From assembly GCF_032118995.1 (NCBI RefSeq), contig NC_092657.1, forward strand, positions 3,159,891-3,223,890: a stretch of 64,000 nt of DNA, written 5' to 3'. Below are positions 53,701 through 63,812 of the stretch, piece by piece. The notes below the pieces were generated by a model, which ran no database searches, was not told the origin of the DNA, and saw only the letters and a program-made list of their open reading frames with translations. Both the position numbers and the translations under genes were made by a program. Position 1 is the first letter of the stretch. Every line of letters starts with the position of its first letter. The DNA comes from Asterias amurensis (lineage: Eukaryota; Echinodermata; Asteroidea; Forcipulatida; Asteriidae).

Positions 53701-56700
53701 TAGAACCTTAAGCCTACTTAGTGATTTAAAACACTTATAGATGCCATTTCGTGTCGAGCTGGTAACCAAGTTACATTTTCCAACCTTACCCCTGCTAAGT
53801 TAACCAAAGCACTTTATAGATGCCTTTCTGCATCAAACTGGTAATCAAGTGACCTATTCAAACCTTATGCCTGCTAAGTTAATCAAAGCACTTTATAGAT
53901 GCCTTTCTGCATCAAACTGGTAATCTAGTGACCTATTCAAACCTTATGCCTGCTAAGTTAACCAAAGCACTTTATAGATGCCTTTCTGCATCAAACTGGT
54001 AATCAAGTGACCTATTCAAACCTTATGCCTGCTAAGTTAATCAAAGCACTTTATAGATGCCTTTCTGTGTCAAACTGGTAACCAAGTTACTTATTCGAAC
54101 CTTATGCCTGCTAAGTTAATCAAAGCACTTTATAGATGCCTTTCTGCATCAAACTGGTAATCAAGTGACCTATTCAAATCTTATGCCTGCTAAGTTAATC
54201 AAAGCACTTTATAGATGCCTTTCTGCATCAAACTGGTAATCAAGTGACCGATTCAAATCTTATGCCTGCTAAGTTAACCAAAGCACTTTATAGATGCCTT
54301 TCTGCATCAAACTGGTAATCAAGTGACCTATTCAAACCTTATGCCTGCTAAGTTAATCAAAGCACTTTATAGATGCCTTTCTGTGTCAAACTGGTAACCA
54401 GGTTACCTATTTGAACCTTTAGTTTGCCAATCTCTGTCGAACTGGTAACCAAGATACCTATTCCAACATTACGCCTGCTTAGTTATTTAAAACACTTATA
54501 GATGCTACTTTTTGTCGAACTGGTAACCAGGTTACCTATTCGAACTTTTACCTTGCCATTCTGTGTCGAACTGGTAACCAAGTTACCTATTCCAACCTAC
54601 AGTACGCCTACTATTCCTCACCTTATATCTTGGATTCCCGCCGACTTGAGCAGCCATTCTTGCAAAGTCTGCAATAGGGCGACGGTTACCGACTGCAGAT
54701 ACCGGTCTAGTCGCCATCTGCGTTGGTCTGAACATGGGATGAGGGCAAATGCATTGATAGTATTAAACTAACACTTTGGAGACCATAGCAGCTGCAAGCA
54801 GCTTGTACTAAAATGCCCAGAGTGTTCTCAAACGACCACAATATTTGACCAACTTTTGCTCAAACAATGGGGTCAAAGAAAAGGCTTGGGACTGAAATGA
54901 CATTTTTCTAATGTTTCCCATGTCAACATAGAATCTACAATTCAAAAACAATACCACGTATTTCTGTTTCTTATTTTCCTGACATTTTACCTGAAAATAG
55001 CGTTGGAAAAAAATAACAAGATTAGCAATAACTGTGTGTATGATGATATGTATACAGAAATGAATCGTCTTTTAAGATGCTGAGTGACTTAAATTCTCTC
55101 CAAATGTTGCTGTTTAAAGTCACTCCTTATCCTTTTGAAGAGTTGTTCAACAACTGTGACGAGACTTACCCCTCTGATCTTGCCAGTGGCTTCAGCACCC
55201 ACTGGTCCGTGTCGTCCTCGTACTCGGACCGGTTCAGAATCTTATTCTTCTCCTCGTGAGGAATGAAATTTTCAATGATGAGCATTCTGTAAGAAAAAAA
55301 AAAAATAAAACAATACAAAAATACAAAATAAACATGAATCTTTCAATGATAAGCATTATATAAGAAAAAAAAAAAAAAAAAAAAATTAAACAATAAAATA
55401 ATACAATTCAGATTGTCGTCTCCATACGGGGTTTAGCAAGCAAGGCATGCTGAGAAAAAAACAGAGCGGCGAGATTGATCAACGCTTGGTACAAAGGCCA
55501 AATTCACGCAAAGACTATCGTTGACCATAGTTTGACTACATGTAACGTTGCCCAAATTCTGTGTAGTTGGACTATGCAAGTTGACTATTTGTGCGGCCAT
55601 TTCGTAAGTTGAACAAACAGCATGGCGTGAGCGTTCAATAAAACAAAACTCAAACGTGTATTTCATATTTAACGCACGTACAGAATGGCTCGCATGTCAT
55701 CTTGCGGTCCTTTCGCGTTTGTGCAAGCAGCATCACCAGTGCGCTCTCTAGTTCTTATATATAACTCTATGTTCGCACTACACCTTCTGTGTGCATGCCC
55801 TATGTATGTCACTGAACAACCACTCGTTAACCGTCTATCCTTCAGGAACGTGACCAAAGTTGTAGTTGACGACACTTACTTTAATTTGAGTTCCCTCGTC
55901 AGCTCATTTTGAGTCTGCTCCATTTCTTGCCTCTCCCTTGCGTGCTCTTCTTGCAAGTCTTGAATTTCGCTTTTTGTGAGTTGCAGCTTCGCAAATAACT
56001 GAACAAGAATAAATCAAGTCATAAAAAACACAGTATTATTTTAAAGGTAGTGTTAGGCATGATATTTAGTCTTTGGGAAAATAGTGGAAAAATTTTATGG
56101 AGTTACAAGGGCTGACCTACATGTTTACATAGACTTTCCGAGCCTCATAAATGCCAAGGGTCTTTGAAAGCTTAGTTTTGGGACTTCAACACTGGAGGAC
56201 TTTTTAAGCTTTTTGAGTTTCTTGGTCTTATAGTTCGACTCCTGCTGTGGATTTCACTACACAAGACCTAGTTATTATTATTATTATAAGAGCATACTGA
56301 TTCAAACCAAGCCAACTCATTTAGCGATAATCATTACATGGTGTTACCGCAAACCTTTCTATATCCTTTTTCCACCATGCAAAGTTTCAAATACTACTTT
56401 TTTACCTTTTTGAGTTTCTTGGTCTTGATGTCCACCTCCTGCTGTAAAGACGTAAATGTCTTGTGGATTTCTTCCGTGTTTTCCTCGTTCTCTTCAAGCT
56501 TCTGCTGCATTTCCCTTTCGATTCGCTGTTTTCAAATAACGAGAAAAAATATTCAAATAGAACAAAGCATTTTCTCCCAAAGGCACTGGACACCTTTGCT
56601 AATTGTCAAAGACCAGTATCCCCACTTGGTGTATACCAACATATATGCATAAAATAACAAACACATGAAAATTTTGCTCAATTGGTCATCAAAATTGCAA

Positions 56701-59700
56701 GAAAATAATGAAAGAGGAAACACCCTTGTTGCAGTCACATGCAATTTGGCCCTTTGGCCGCGATTTGTGGTTTTAATAAAAAAAAGATACAATAAAATTA
56801 ATAAATTACTTTGTGTGATTTCAGATGCACACAAAAAGACTTCAGCTGAAGTATTTTATTGTTTGAGTGTGAAATTACCTCGTTCTCAAAACTACATTAC
56901 TTCAAGGGAGCCATTTCTCAAAATATTTTACTATCAACAAACTCTCCATTGCTCGTTACCAAGTAAGTTTTTCGGCTAACAACTTTTCTGAGTAATAAAC
57001 AATTTTAAAATAAAATAAAATAATCAAGTGTGCGCACGTACCGTTTTCTCCGCCAGCTCCAACCGTCTCTGCTCCAGCTGTCTATCTTGCTCCTCCGTAT
57101 GGTCCATAATGCTCTTCCCTCCCACCAGGAGTTTACTCTCCATGGCGCGAATCTTGGCCTCTAGAGCGTCTCGCGCTTCCTGTTGCTTCTTCAGCTGCTC
57201 TTGCCTGTGCTGGAGCTCCTGTAGGAACTTTGTTTTCTCCTGTGTGGAATGAGGAAAAGACAGGCATGATTGTTGGTCCTTGGAAAAAAGTTGTCACATT
57301 GCCGAGTGCAATGGCTGACCTATATGAACACATGGTGTAGGCTTTAATATACTTTTAGGCTATTCAATAAAATAATTCCAGATAATTCAAAGGGGAAACA
57401 AAAATCATAAATCAGACTTAATGTAAATAGGAATAATATCATGTCTGAAATGAGGAAAAGAACAATGTTATTATTATTATTTATTCGGCATAAAAACACA
57501 TACAAAGTACAAACATATTCAGAACAAAACAAAAGCCAGGGACCTATGCCTGGAATTAAAAAAATCTCCCAGAAAAAAAAGGAACTCCCTGGCCAGAAAA
57601 AATGTGAAAAATCCTGGAGAAATATCTCTTCTTCTCAAATGGGCCCAATTTTGCTTAAGCGAAAAAATCCTTGCTTAGTAAAATCAGATTACCGGCCAAG
57701 ACTCCACTCAATTGTTATGCTAAGTAAACAACAGCTAAATACCAGTCACAAGCAATGTATATGGCATCAAAATTTGGCCAGTAACATGTGTAAAATAAGT
57801 GAGCTATTTTCGTGTTTAAGCAAATTTTTTGCTTAAGCAGCTCTATGAAATTGGCCCATGGTAACAAGCTTAAAGGAACACGTTGCCTTGGATCGGACGA
57901 GTTGGTCAAAACAAAAGTGTTTGTAACCGTTTTTTATAAAATGCATATGGTTGGAAAGATGTTTTAAAAGTAGAATACAATGATCCACACAAGTTTGCCT
58001 CGAAATTGCGTGGTTTTCCTTCTACTGTGCGAACTAACATGGTCGGCCATTTATGGGGGTCAAAATTTTGACCCCCATAAATGGCCGACGTGTTAGTCGA
58101 CGTGTTAGTCGACGAGGTAAAAGGAAAACCACGCAATTTCGAGGCATGTTTGTGTGGATCATTGTATTCTACTTTTACAACATCTTTCTACCCATATGCA
58201 TTTTATAAAAAACGGTTACAAACGCTTTTCAAAGACCAACTCGACCGATCCAAGGCAACGTGTTCCTTTAACGTTTCTTACCTCAGCGATCATACTCTTG
58301 TTAGCCATGATGGCTTCTTTCTCTGCCTCCAGATTCAGCTGGGCTTTCTTATAAGCTTCTTCTTCATCTTCTTCTTCACCTTCTTCCGTTTCATCGTCAA
58401 TCTCATCATCTGACCCTCCCACTAGAAGACAAATAAAATGACGTTAAAAAAAAAAAAAAAAATGATAAAAATAGTAATAATGGAAACTAATAATAAACAG
58501 CTAAATAAACAGCATTTATAAAGTCTGGGAGGGCACATCGCTTTGATGACAGTTTTTAAAACTTTTGCCTTACCCTGGACGGCCCCTGCCAACAAAGAAT
58601 TATGTCCGAAGATTTAAAATAAAAATAAAGTGCATTATGAATCACAGATTCCTCAATGCACCTAACAATTAGAAACAATAAGCTAAAAACATGACCAAAT
58701 CATCCTCTGATCCTCCCACTAAAAGACAGATAAGATGACATTTCAAAAAACTGAATGATAAAAATAATAATAATGGAAACTTTTAATAATAATAATAAAC
58801 AGCATTTATAAAGCGCGTTATGAATCACAGATTCCTCAATGCGCCTAACAATAGAAACGAAAAGCTAAAAACATGACCAAATAAAAAATAACCCTAATCA
58901 ACTAATAGGCCTACTATGTTAAATGTAAAATAACCTACAGAAAAGATTATACAATATACACATAGTAGGTAAAAATTTCAAACATTAGAAACAACAGACC
59001 CATATATATATTACATGTACATGTACACATACAATATTAATAATACAAAGCGTCAGTATTCGCTTATGGTGCTGCTGTACAAAAAAAAAGGAAATGAAAG
59101 TAACATCACATAAGAATAAGCTTGTTATAAACAGCTCCAGCTGGTCATTATCAAAGGTTTAAACACCCCCACGTGGCGTGCTCTCCACCAATACACTGTG
59201 CAAGTCTCCCGCGCACCGGAGCGAGAAAACACGACAACTGCAGAACTTAATTTTTTTATGAATCAATCTTTGCTTTAATTTTTTCTTAATGCCGAATCTG
59301 AACAACAAAAATACCCATACGAGCTTGTTTAAATTAGTTTTAGCTTTTTAAACTAATACACATTATCGGTTAAAGTCTATATAGACAAAAGTAAAACTCT
59401 GGGACAAGGATGTTTGTTTGATCTTAAATGTTTTGAAACCCCTTTTGTAAATCTACGCCCGAATGTGAAACTACTGAAAGCTGGTTCATACGCGGACGCA
59501 CGGTGGTCCGCAAGGGCGTTAGATAAACGCGTGACACATTTTAAAGAGGAAGCCGACGCCTAAGCGACCAATGAAAAGGCTTTCCACCCCGCGCGGCCAA
59601 AACAAGCGTCTGCGTAAGTTTCGTGATCGGAGATGGGCACAAATTCTTAATTTTTTACTAATAACCTGACCTGAGGTCAAGTTTAAATATCGGTTTTTCT

Positions 59701-62700
59701 TCGTTATTATGTTGACTTTATTTTTACTTTTATATATGTTGTTAATTAGTACTACATTTTTAACAACATATGTCATTTTTATGGTCATAAAATATATTAA
59801 ACTAAAGTAATGGACGAAACAAAATCTCCCCAACGTAAAACTCCATAAGGTTGGGACCACAATGGTCCCGGAAGTTCAAATCCGCGCGAGACTTGCACAG
59901 TCTATAGGAGTAGAGAAACTGTCTGGGGTATTTATGAATGTTAATTAATTACCCGCTACAATCCTTCAAGATGTCTTTAGAGAATCCACTTCTTCATTAC
60001 TGGTTGTTCCCCAAACCCACACCAATTGGGGAGACAGGGCCTTTCCTCATGCTGGTCCGCTACTTTGGAATAATCTGCCTCTTAACACCGTAACATGTCA
60101 TCTTTTCTAAGTTCAATTAGCCTCTCAAATCCTTTTCACTGCTTCTTTTCACTAGATATCGGCGCATTATTAATATTCTTCTTCCTTTTCTTCTTCTTCT
60201 TATTATTATTTAAAAATAAAAACTCACTTTCTCCTTTCCTGCGTCTTCGTTTCCGTTTCTTGTTCCCTCCCTCGCTGCCGTCCCCTCCCTTCTTGTCGAG
60301 TTGCTGCTTGAGACGAAGGATCTCATCTTGGAATTCTCGCAAGAGGGCGTCTTTCGGGTCCTCGTTAATCTTGGGCTTGTTCTTAATGTTCTTGGCACGG
60401 TTGGCGTATCTAAAAACAATGGTTATCAATCGTTTTGGTCAGTACAAAAGTGTCTAGCTTTTCCGACGTGGTAAAGTAGGGCATTGTCACACGAGGCAAC
60501 TTATGCAGGCAACTTGGGGGCAACCAACTGCAGTGCATGCTACATGACCACTTTAGTAGCACAGAAGTAACTTTTTTATGACCCGATGGAAAAATATTTT
60601 AACATTCAAATGTGGACGAATTCTCTTGGAGATTGCCTTCGTGTGACATGGCCCTTACAGTTATTTCAAACATTGCTGCTCAAAATTATTCGGCTGAGAC
60701 GTAAAGCCGTTGGTCCCATGTGTTGTGTAACGCATGTAAAAGAACCCAGTGTACTTATCGAAAAGAGAAGGGGTTCGCCCTGGTGTTCCTGGCTGTGGCT
60801 GCTGTATGCGCCGTAGCAGCTTGTAAACTCTTATAAGGTGCTAACTAATTGGGTCTCAGAATTCATCACTGCAATTAACTATCTTTCTGAAAGTTTGTAT
60901 ATACTCAGCGCCTTGAGTACCTTGTTTGGTAGTTACGTGCGCTACAGGCCTTTAAGACTTCGATATTATAACAATTATTATTCGGGACCAGAATTGTTTT
61001 TTTTACAAGACCAAAATCAAATTGAGAAAAGTTTCTCTACACAGTTTAAAATACATTCATTTCATTTTACTTCAGTAGAATTTGAAACTAGCCACCCATG
61101 CCAACCAAAAAATGTTTCAACGAAAACTAACCTTAACGTTGTTATAGTCTCATCAAAGTTATAACTAGCTGGTCCGAGGTTCGCCACCATCACCGTCCTT
61201 GCGTTCCCCCCTAGGGAGTCTTGTAATAACCGAGTGAGTTTGGAATCTCTGTATGGTATATGTGTGCTCTTCCCGTCAACGAGGGCCGAGATGACGTTAC
61301 CCAGAGCCGACAGGGACAGGTTGATTTTGGTTGCTTCTTTTAACCTTTCGCCCTGAGAACAAAATAATACTAAATAATAATAACTAGTTTTTATACAGTG
61401 CATTTTACAATATGTCTCAACGCTCTTTAAAATAGTGCCCGGGCCCAATTTCACAGAGCTGCTAAGCACACAAATTTGCTTAGCGTGAAATACTTTCCTT
61501 GATAAAAACAGGATTACCAACAAAATTTCCATTTGATGCATATTGCTTGTTACTGGTATTCAGCTGTTGTTTGCTTAAATCCTGAAAATCATGTTGAAAT
61601 TTGGTTGGTAATCCTGTTGTAATCAAGGAAGACCTTTTATGCTAAGCAAATTTTTGTGCTTAGCAGCTCTATGAAATTGGGCCCTGGTCATTGGGCCAAT
61701 ATTGTTTTTAAAGACACTGGACACTATTTGTAATTGTCAAAGACCAGTCTTCTCACTTGGTGGATCACAACACATGCACATTATAACAAACCTGTGGAAA
61801 TTTGAGCTCAATTGGTCATCAAAGTTGCACGATAATAACGAAAGAAAAAAAACACCCTTGTCACACGAAGCTGTGTGCTTTTAGATAATTGATTTTGAGA
61901 CCTAATTCTAAATCTGAGGTCTTGAAATCAAATTCGTGGAAAGTTACTTCTTTCTCGAAAACTATGTCACTTCCGAGGGAGCTGTTTCTCACAATGTTTT
62001 ATACTATCAACCTCTCCCCATTACTTGTCACCAAGTAAGGTTTTTTGCTAATAATTATTTTGAGTAATTACCAATAGTGTCCACTACCTTACATCTTTCC
62101 AAGCTCCCTGGGCAGTATACAGCCTCGAGCCCCATGGCGCTCCATTATCTTTTTCATACACAATATCAAATTCTACCCTCGCAGGTACATGTACTATTTA
62201 TACCCCTGGGTGAGGAGAAGCAATTATGGTAAAGCATCTTGCTCAAGGACACGAGTATCACGACCGGGATTCAAACCCACACTCAGGCATGAGAATGGGT
62301 GATGATAAAAAAAAAGGAAAAAATTCAGTTGATTGGAAATGTTAATATTCCATCATTTTTGTGTGTGGAGCTCTGGCTATTTTAGAAGCTCTGTGGTGGT
62401 CTCTAATGCATTTCTGGCACCTATTTTTCCAGGTAGAAGTGAGCTACTTTTGTGTGATTTTTCCTTTTTTATTTTTTTATAATAGGTTTAAGGGAAAATA
62501 AAATGTAAAGCTCACACAATTCAAACAATTTTGGGTTCGCCTGCGATTTTATTACAATTCCGGAAAAAGAAAGGGAAAAAAAAAAAAAAAAATTATCCCT
62601 TATTTCTGCTCTTGAAAATGCTTTTTTTCTCACCAACAACCATTTTTATAGGTTCTTGATTTGAAATTCGGTTGTGTAAAAGAAATTCTTTTGCAGTTAA

Positions 62701-63710
62701 ATGTTTGTGATTTTAACGATCCGTCGGCGACGCACATTTTAAAATATATATAGGCCTATATACTTGGCGAGAGCGATGTGTTTTTGAGAAAGAGGTTGTG
62801 ATTCAGCATAGGGTATAACTGGAACGAGGTTGAGATTAGACCCCAACATAGAAATAGAACCAATGAAGAAAGCACGTCGTCCGGACGCACAGTGTGTTCG
62901 CTGGTTCCCAATATATCTTTCGCTGGTTGTGAGGCAATAACAGGTACCAGTTTCCCCTGGCCTGCCGGCGATCTCAGATTCGTGCCGCGCCGCTCATTGG
63001 TTCGTGTACAAACCTGCACGTACACAGTACACATGGTGCAAACACGTGCATTGTTTTTTTCAGTAGACTTTCAAAAGTCTCCACACGTGTTATCTTTGCT
63101 GCAGCAGCAAGCGCATTACACGCAAACATTATTGAACCGTACCACTATAAACGAACCAAGGAATGCGGCAAGTTTATACATCGGTCGCTGCTGCTCCATT
63201 ATGCATGCGCGATGCCAGAAAGACCACAAGCCGTAAACTGAGCCAGTTGCTGGACGGCAATTTATTGTTTAGGTGCCGTTTTTTCATGAACGCCGTACGT
63301 GTGGATCCGCGATAAGAACAATTACAAAGGTAAACTGGACATTGTCTGACTAAAGAAGAGGGATTAGAGAAATCCAAATGTATACCCCCCAAAACCTACC
63401 CCCCGAATTTTATAGCAAATTCACATTGAACTCGGAGACCACATATTTTGAAGTGAAAAATCCGGAATTCCGGAAAAATCCGGAAGATTCTCATGCCTGC
63501 ACACTCTGGTGACTTTATCCACCAGAACTTGAGTTCGATGCTCCAAACCCCTTCGGCCATAATACCCTACAGTAGTGTTCAACTTAAGTTCAAAGAAAAA
63601 TTCAAAAAATTACGAACCTGGGCACCTGTCTTTGTTTGCCGTTCACTTCCAGCCAAGTCTACCAGATTGAGTTTACCAACTCGTATATGATTCTCACCGT
63701 CAGGACCAAG
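50623..63710 (-). CDS. kif3b: Kinesin-II motor subunit KIF3B (KRP95-like), 3' part, 12 exons
   Basis: Plus-end-directed microtubule motor that with KIF3A and KAP3 forms heterotrimeric kinesin-II, the anterograde motor of intraflagellar transport (family knowledge). Seen here: twelve minus-strand exons at 63618-63710, 61132-61352, 60228-60409, 58282-58421, 57042-57239, 56406-56525, 55880-55998, 55170-55286, 54622-54727, 53236-53375, 51061-51120 and 50623-50719. Every intron is GT-AG and all phases agree. They total 1593 bases, 530 residues plus TAA. Order: switch II (LAGSER), the [19 protein letters not shown] block, neck [12 protein letters not shown], a basic then acidic hinge, coiled coil, and a tail ending [11 protein letters not shown]. 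Vertebrate KIF3B has about 747 residues, so roughly 215 N-terminal residues lie past the right edge. KIF3B rather than KIF3A is called from the tail ([30 protein letters not shown]). No frameshift or internal stop was seen. Confidence 0.95.
50755..50960 (-). repeat. (AAT)n-type repeat in the last kif3b intron
   Basis: AGTAATAATAATCAAAG and AAAAGCGCCTTACAATAAAA, the same pattern as at 29819. Confidence 0.45.
51061..51120 (-). CDS. kif3b: kif3b exon 11 in window: basic C-terminal linker
   Basis: Short exon of 60 bases, phase 2 in and phase 2 out, acceptor CTTTTAG, donor GTGAGT. It encodes a lysine-rich segment, [19 protein letters not shown]. It was chosen because it joins exons 10 and 12 in frame and because KIF3B tails carry a similar basic, poorly conserved stretch here. 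Confidence 0.88.
51190..51312. repeat. 66-bp direct repeat in the last kif3b intron
   Basis: AGTGTAGTGTGACTGTATTA and AGTGTGGTGTGACTGTATTA begin two copies that run through ATATTTTTTA and TTTTATTTA. Confidence 0.7.
51330..52680. other. Large kif3b intron, little structure
   Basis: A hairpin TTTTAGGCCATTAACT/AGTTAATGGCCTAAAA lies at 51459-51498, and a TTCTTATTCTTATTC run at 51910 starts a probable reverse-oriented retroelement 3' end (TTTATTTGGCCAATAACATT). The rest is unremarkable. Confidence 0.4.
52685..52930 (-). repeat. (AAT)n-TATAGCGCC repeat in a kif3b intron
   Basis: TAATAATAATAAATAATAAT, GACAATGTATAGCGCCTATC, GGGCGCTTAACA; ends in TTCAGGGCCAATTACAGAG. Confidence 0.5.
52972..53156. 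mobile_element. CTAGTCC foldback in a kif3b intron
   Basis: GGGGTGGATTTCACAAAGGT to CTTTGTGAAATCCACCCC, 185 bases with long inverted arms; 80 bases from the exon at 53236. Confidence 0.78.
53236..53375 (-). CDS. kif3b: kif3b exon 10 in window: tail
   Basis: Exon of 140 bases, phase 0 in and phase 2 out, acceptor TTTCTAG, donor GTAAGT. It encodes [20 protein letters not shown], then [19 protein letters not shown], which is conserved in KIF3B tails. The antisense and other frames of this exon are also open, but they show no similarity to the family. Confidence 0.93.
53463..53560 (-). mobile_element. SINE-C related fragment in a kif3b intron
   Basis: On the minus strand the GAACCCAGTGCACTTCTCGC body motif; about 90 bases from the exon at 53236-53375. 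Confidence 0.45.
53643..54600. repeat. 79-bp minisatellite in a kif3b intron
   Basis: About 11-12 units; GATGCC occurs at 53662, 53740, 53819, 53898, 53977 and so on at 78-79 base steps. The core unit is AAGCACTTTATAGATGCCTT, TCTGCATCAAACTGGTAATC and ATGCCTGCTAAGTT. Middle units are nearly identical, outer ones diverged. Starts about 20 bases inside the intron. Confidence 0.88.
54622..54727 (-). CDS. kif3b: kif3b exon 9 in window: tail
   Basis: Exon of 106 bases, phase 2 in and phase 0 out, acceptor TGTTCAG, donor GTGAGG. It encodes [20 protein letters not shown] and [15 protein letters not shown]. The RPVSAVG motif matches the KIF3B tail. The minisatellite in the next intron begins about 20 bases past the donor. 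Confidence 0.92.
55170..55286 (-). CDS. kif3b: kif3b exon 8 in window: start of globular tail
   Basis: Exon of 117 bases, phase 2 in and phase 2 out, acceptor CTTACAG, donor GTAAGT. It encodes [19 protein letters not shown] followed by a W-containing segment ([13 protein letters not shown]). The IIENFIP signature is shared by KIF3A and KIF3B tails. Confidence 0.93.
55591..55771. mobile_element. Half copy of the TATATAAGAAC foldback in a kif3b intron
   Basis: Matches arm B' of 40838-41018 from GTGCGGCCATTTCGTAAGTT to TCTTATATATAACTCTATG. Only about 110 bases from the exon at 55880. Confidence 0.7.
55880..55998 (-). CDS. kif3b: kif3b exon 7 in window: end of stalk
   Basis: Exon of 119 bases, phase 0 in and phase 2 out, acceptor TTGTTCAG, donor GTAAGT. 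It encodes [20 protein letters not shown] and then [16 protein letters not shown], the last part of the coiled coil before the globular tail. Confidence 0.94.
56406..56525 (-). CDS. kif3b: kif3b exon 6 in window: coiled-coil stalk
   Basis: Exon of 120 bases, phase 0 at both ends, acceptor AAAACAG, donor GTAAAA (weaker than the other donors). It encodes [19 protein letters not shown], then [16 protein letters not shown], which is strongly conserved in KIF3B. Confidence 0.94.
56577..56997 (+). mobile_element. TTAA-1 variant in a kif3b intron
   Basis: Diverged copy starting AAAGGCACTGGACACCTTTG with the GAGGGAGCC-like and CCAAGTAAG segments. About 50 bases from the exon at 56406-56525. Confidence 0.6.
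57042..57239 (-). CDS. kif3b: kif3b exon 5 in window: coiled-coil stalk
   Basis: Exon of 198 bases, phase 0 at both ends, acceptor CACACAG, donor GTACGT. It encodes a charged coiled coil with the conserved kinesin-II segment [20 protein letters not shown], followed by [15 protein letters not shown]. Confidence 0.95.
57640..57858. mobile_element. GCTTAAGC foldback in a kif3b intron
   Basis: TGGGCCCAATTTTGCTTAAG to AGCTCTATGAAATTGGCCCA; ends 11 bases before the TTAA-2 element. Confidence 0.75.
57870..58271. mobile_element. TTAA-2 MITE, complete, in a kif3b intron
   Basis: TTAAAGGAACACGTTGCCTT to AAGGCAACGTGTTCCTTTAA: near-perfect long inverted repeats, with the centre GGCCATTTATGGGGGTCAAA palindromic. 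402 bases. Its right edge is ten bases from the donor of the exon at 58282. Confidence 0.88.
58282..58421 (-). CDS. kif3b: kif3b exon 4 in window: acidic hinge and start of stalk
   Basis: Exon of 140 bases, phase 1 in and phase 0 out, acceptor CTTCTAG, donor GTAAGA. It starts [20 protein letters not shown] and continues into heptad-like [20 protein letters not shown]. The donor side is unusual: after the intron's first ten bases a MITE begins (57870-58271). Confidence 0.93.
58480..59060 (-). repeat. Two (AAT)n-AGCATTTATAAAG repeats in a kif3b intron
   Basis: AAACAGCATTTATAAAG at about 58507 and 58796, each followed by ATGAATCACAGATTCCTCAA-type sequence; the block 58620-58860 is itself repeated (CAAATCATCCTCTGATCCTCC echoes the exon edge sequence CATCATCTGACCCTCCC). 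Confidence 0.5.
59985..60120 (+). pseudogene. LINE reverse transcriptase remnant in a kif3b intron
   Basis: One plus-strand frame reads [20 protein letters not shown], then [16 protein letters not shown] and a stop. This matches the GDRAFSxAxPxLWNxLP block at the C-terminus of CR1/L2-type reverse transcriptases. It lies antisense to kif3b and about 110 bases from the exon at 60228. Confidence 0.7.
60228..60409 (-). CDS. kif3b: kif3b exon 3 in window: neck and basic linker
   Basis: Exon of 182 bases, phase 2 in and phase 1 out, acceptor TTTTTAG, donor GTGAGT. It encodes the neck [19 protein letters not shown], then [20 protein letters not shown], then a lysine/arginine-rich run ([11 protein letters not shown]). 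The basic run facing the next exon's acidic run is typical of the kinesin-II hinge, where oppositely charged stretches of the two subunits are thought to pair. Confidence 0.95.
60685..60990 (+). mobile_element. SINE-C related body in a kif3b intron
   Basis: Carries ACGCATGTAAAAGAACCCAG, ACTTATCGAAAAGAGAAGGG and a CAGCGCCTTGAGTA end with a TTATT tail. The tRNA-like head is missing. Confidence 0.6.
61132..61352 (-). CDS. kif3b: kif3b exon 2 in window: end of motor core
   Basis: Exon of 221 bases, phase 0 in and phase 2 out, acceptor TTCTCAG, donor GTTAGT. It encodes [19 protein letters not shown], the microtubule-binding [19 protein letters not shown] block, and [20 protein letters not shown]. 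The last arginine codon is split across the next junction. Confidence 0.95.
61440..61684. mobile_element. GCTTAAGC foldback in a kif3b intron
   Basis: CGGGCCCAATTTCACAGAGC to CAGCTCTATGAAATTGGGCC, 245 bases, variant with TGCTAAGCA arms. Confidence 0.78.
61708..62091 (+). mobile_element. TTAA-1 MITE in a kif3b intron
   Basis: TTAAAGACACTGGACACTAT to TAGTGTCCACTACCTTA; nearly full length with a damaged right end. Confidence 0.75.
62095..62288 (-). mobile_element. SINE-C fragment in a kif3b intron
   Basis: Matches the body and B-box end of the copy at 11361 in the same minus-strand orientation (CTCCCTGGGCAGTATACAGC, CGACCGGGATTCAAACCC on the plus strand). The head is cut short. Confidence 0.65.
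62290..63600. other. kif3b intron, no recognised element
   Basis: Unique-looking sequence with a more GC-rich part at 62880-63320. Open frames there on both strands are short and lack splice context. Confidence 0.35.
63618..63710 (-). CDS. kif3b: kif3b exon 1 in window: motor switch II
   Basis: Exon of 93 bases, phase 0 at both ends, between a CAACAG acceptor and a GTTCGT donor. It encodes [20 protein letters not shown] and then QTKTGAQ. This includes the DLAGSE switch II motif that senses the gamma-phosphate of ATP. The P-loop and switch I exons must lie beyond 64000. Confidence 0.95.
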
Positions 63711-63812
63711 CTGTTGACAGAAACAATAATTATTTATTAATTTTTCTATTTATTTGGCTTGCCAATTTCCAATATAAATTAGAAAAATACAGGAAATTTA
63801 ACTCTTGATATC

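Noticed and set aside
61062..61541. 159-codon minus-strand ORF read as one protein
   Set aside because: Only its middle part is the kif3b exon 61132-61352; both ends are intron translation beyond clear splice sites.
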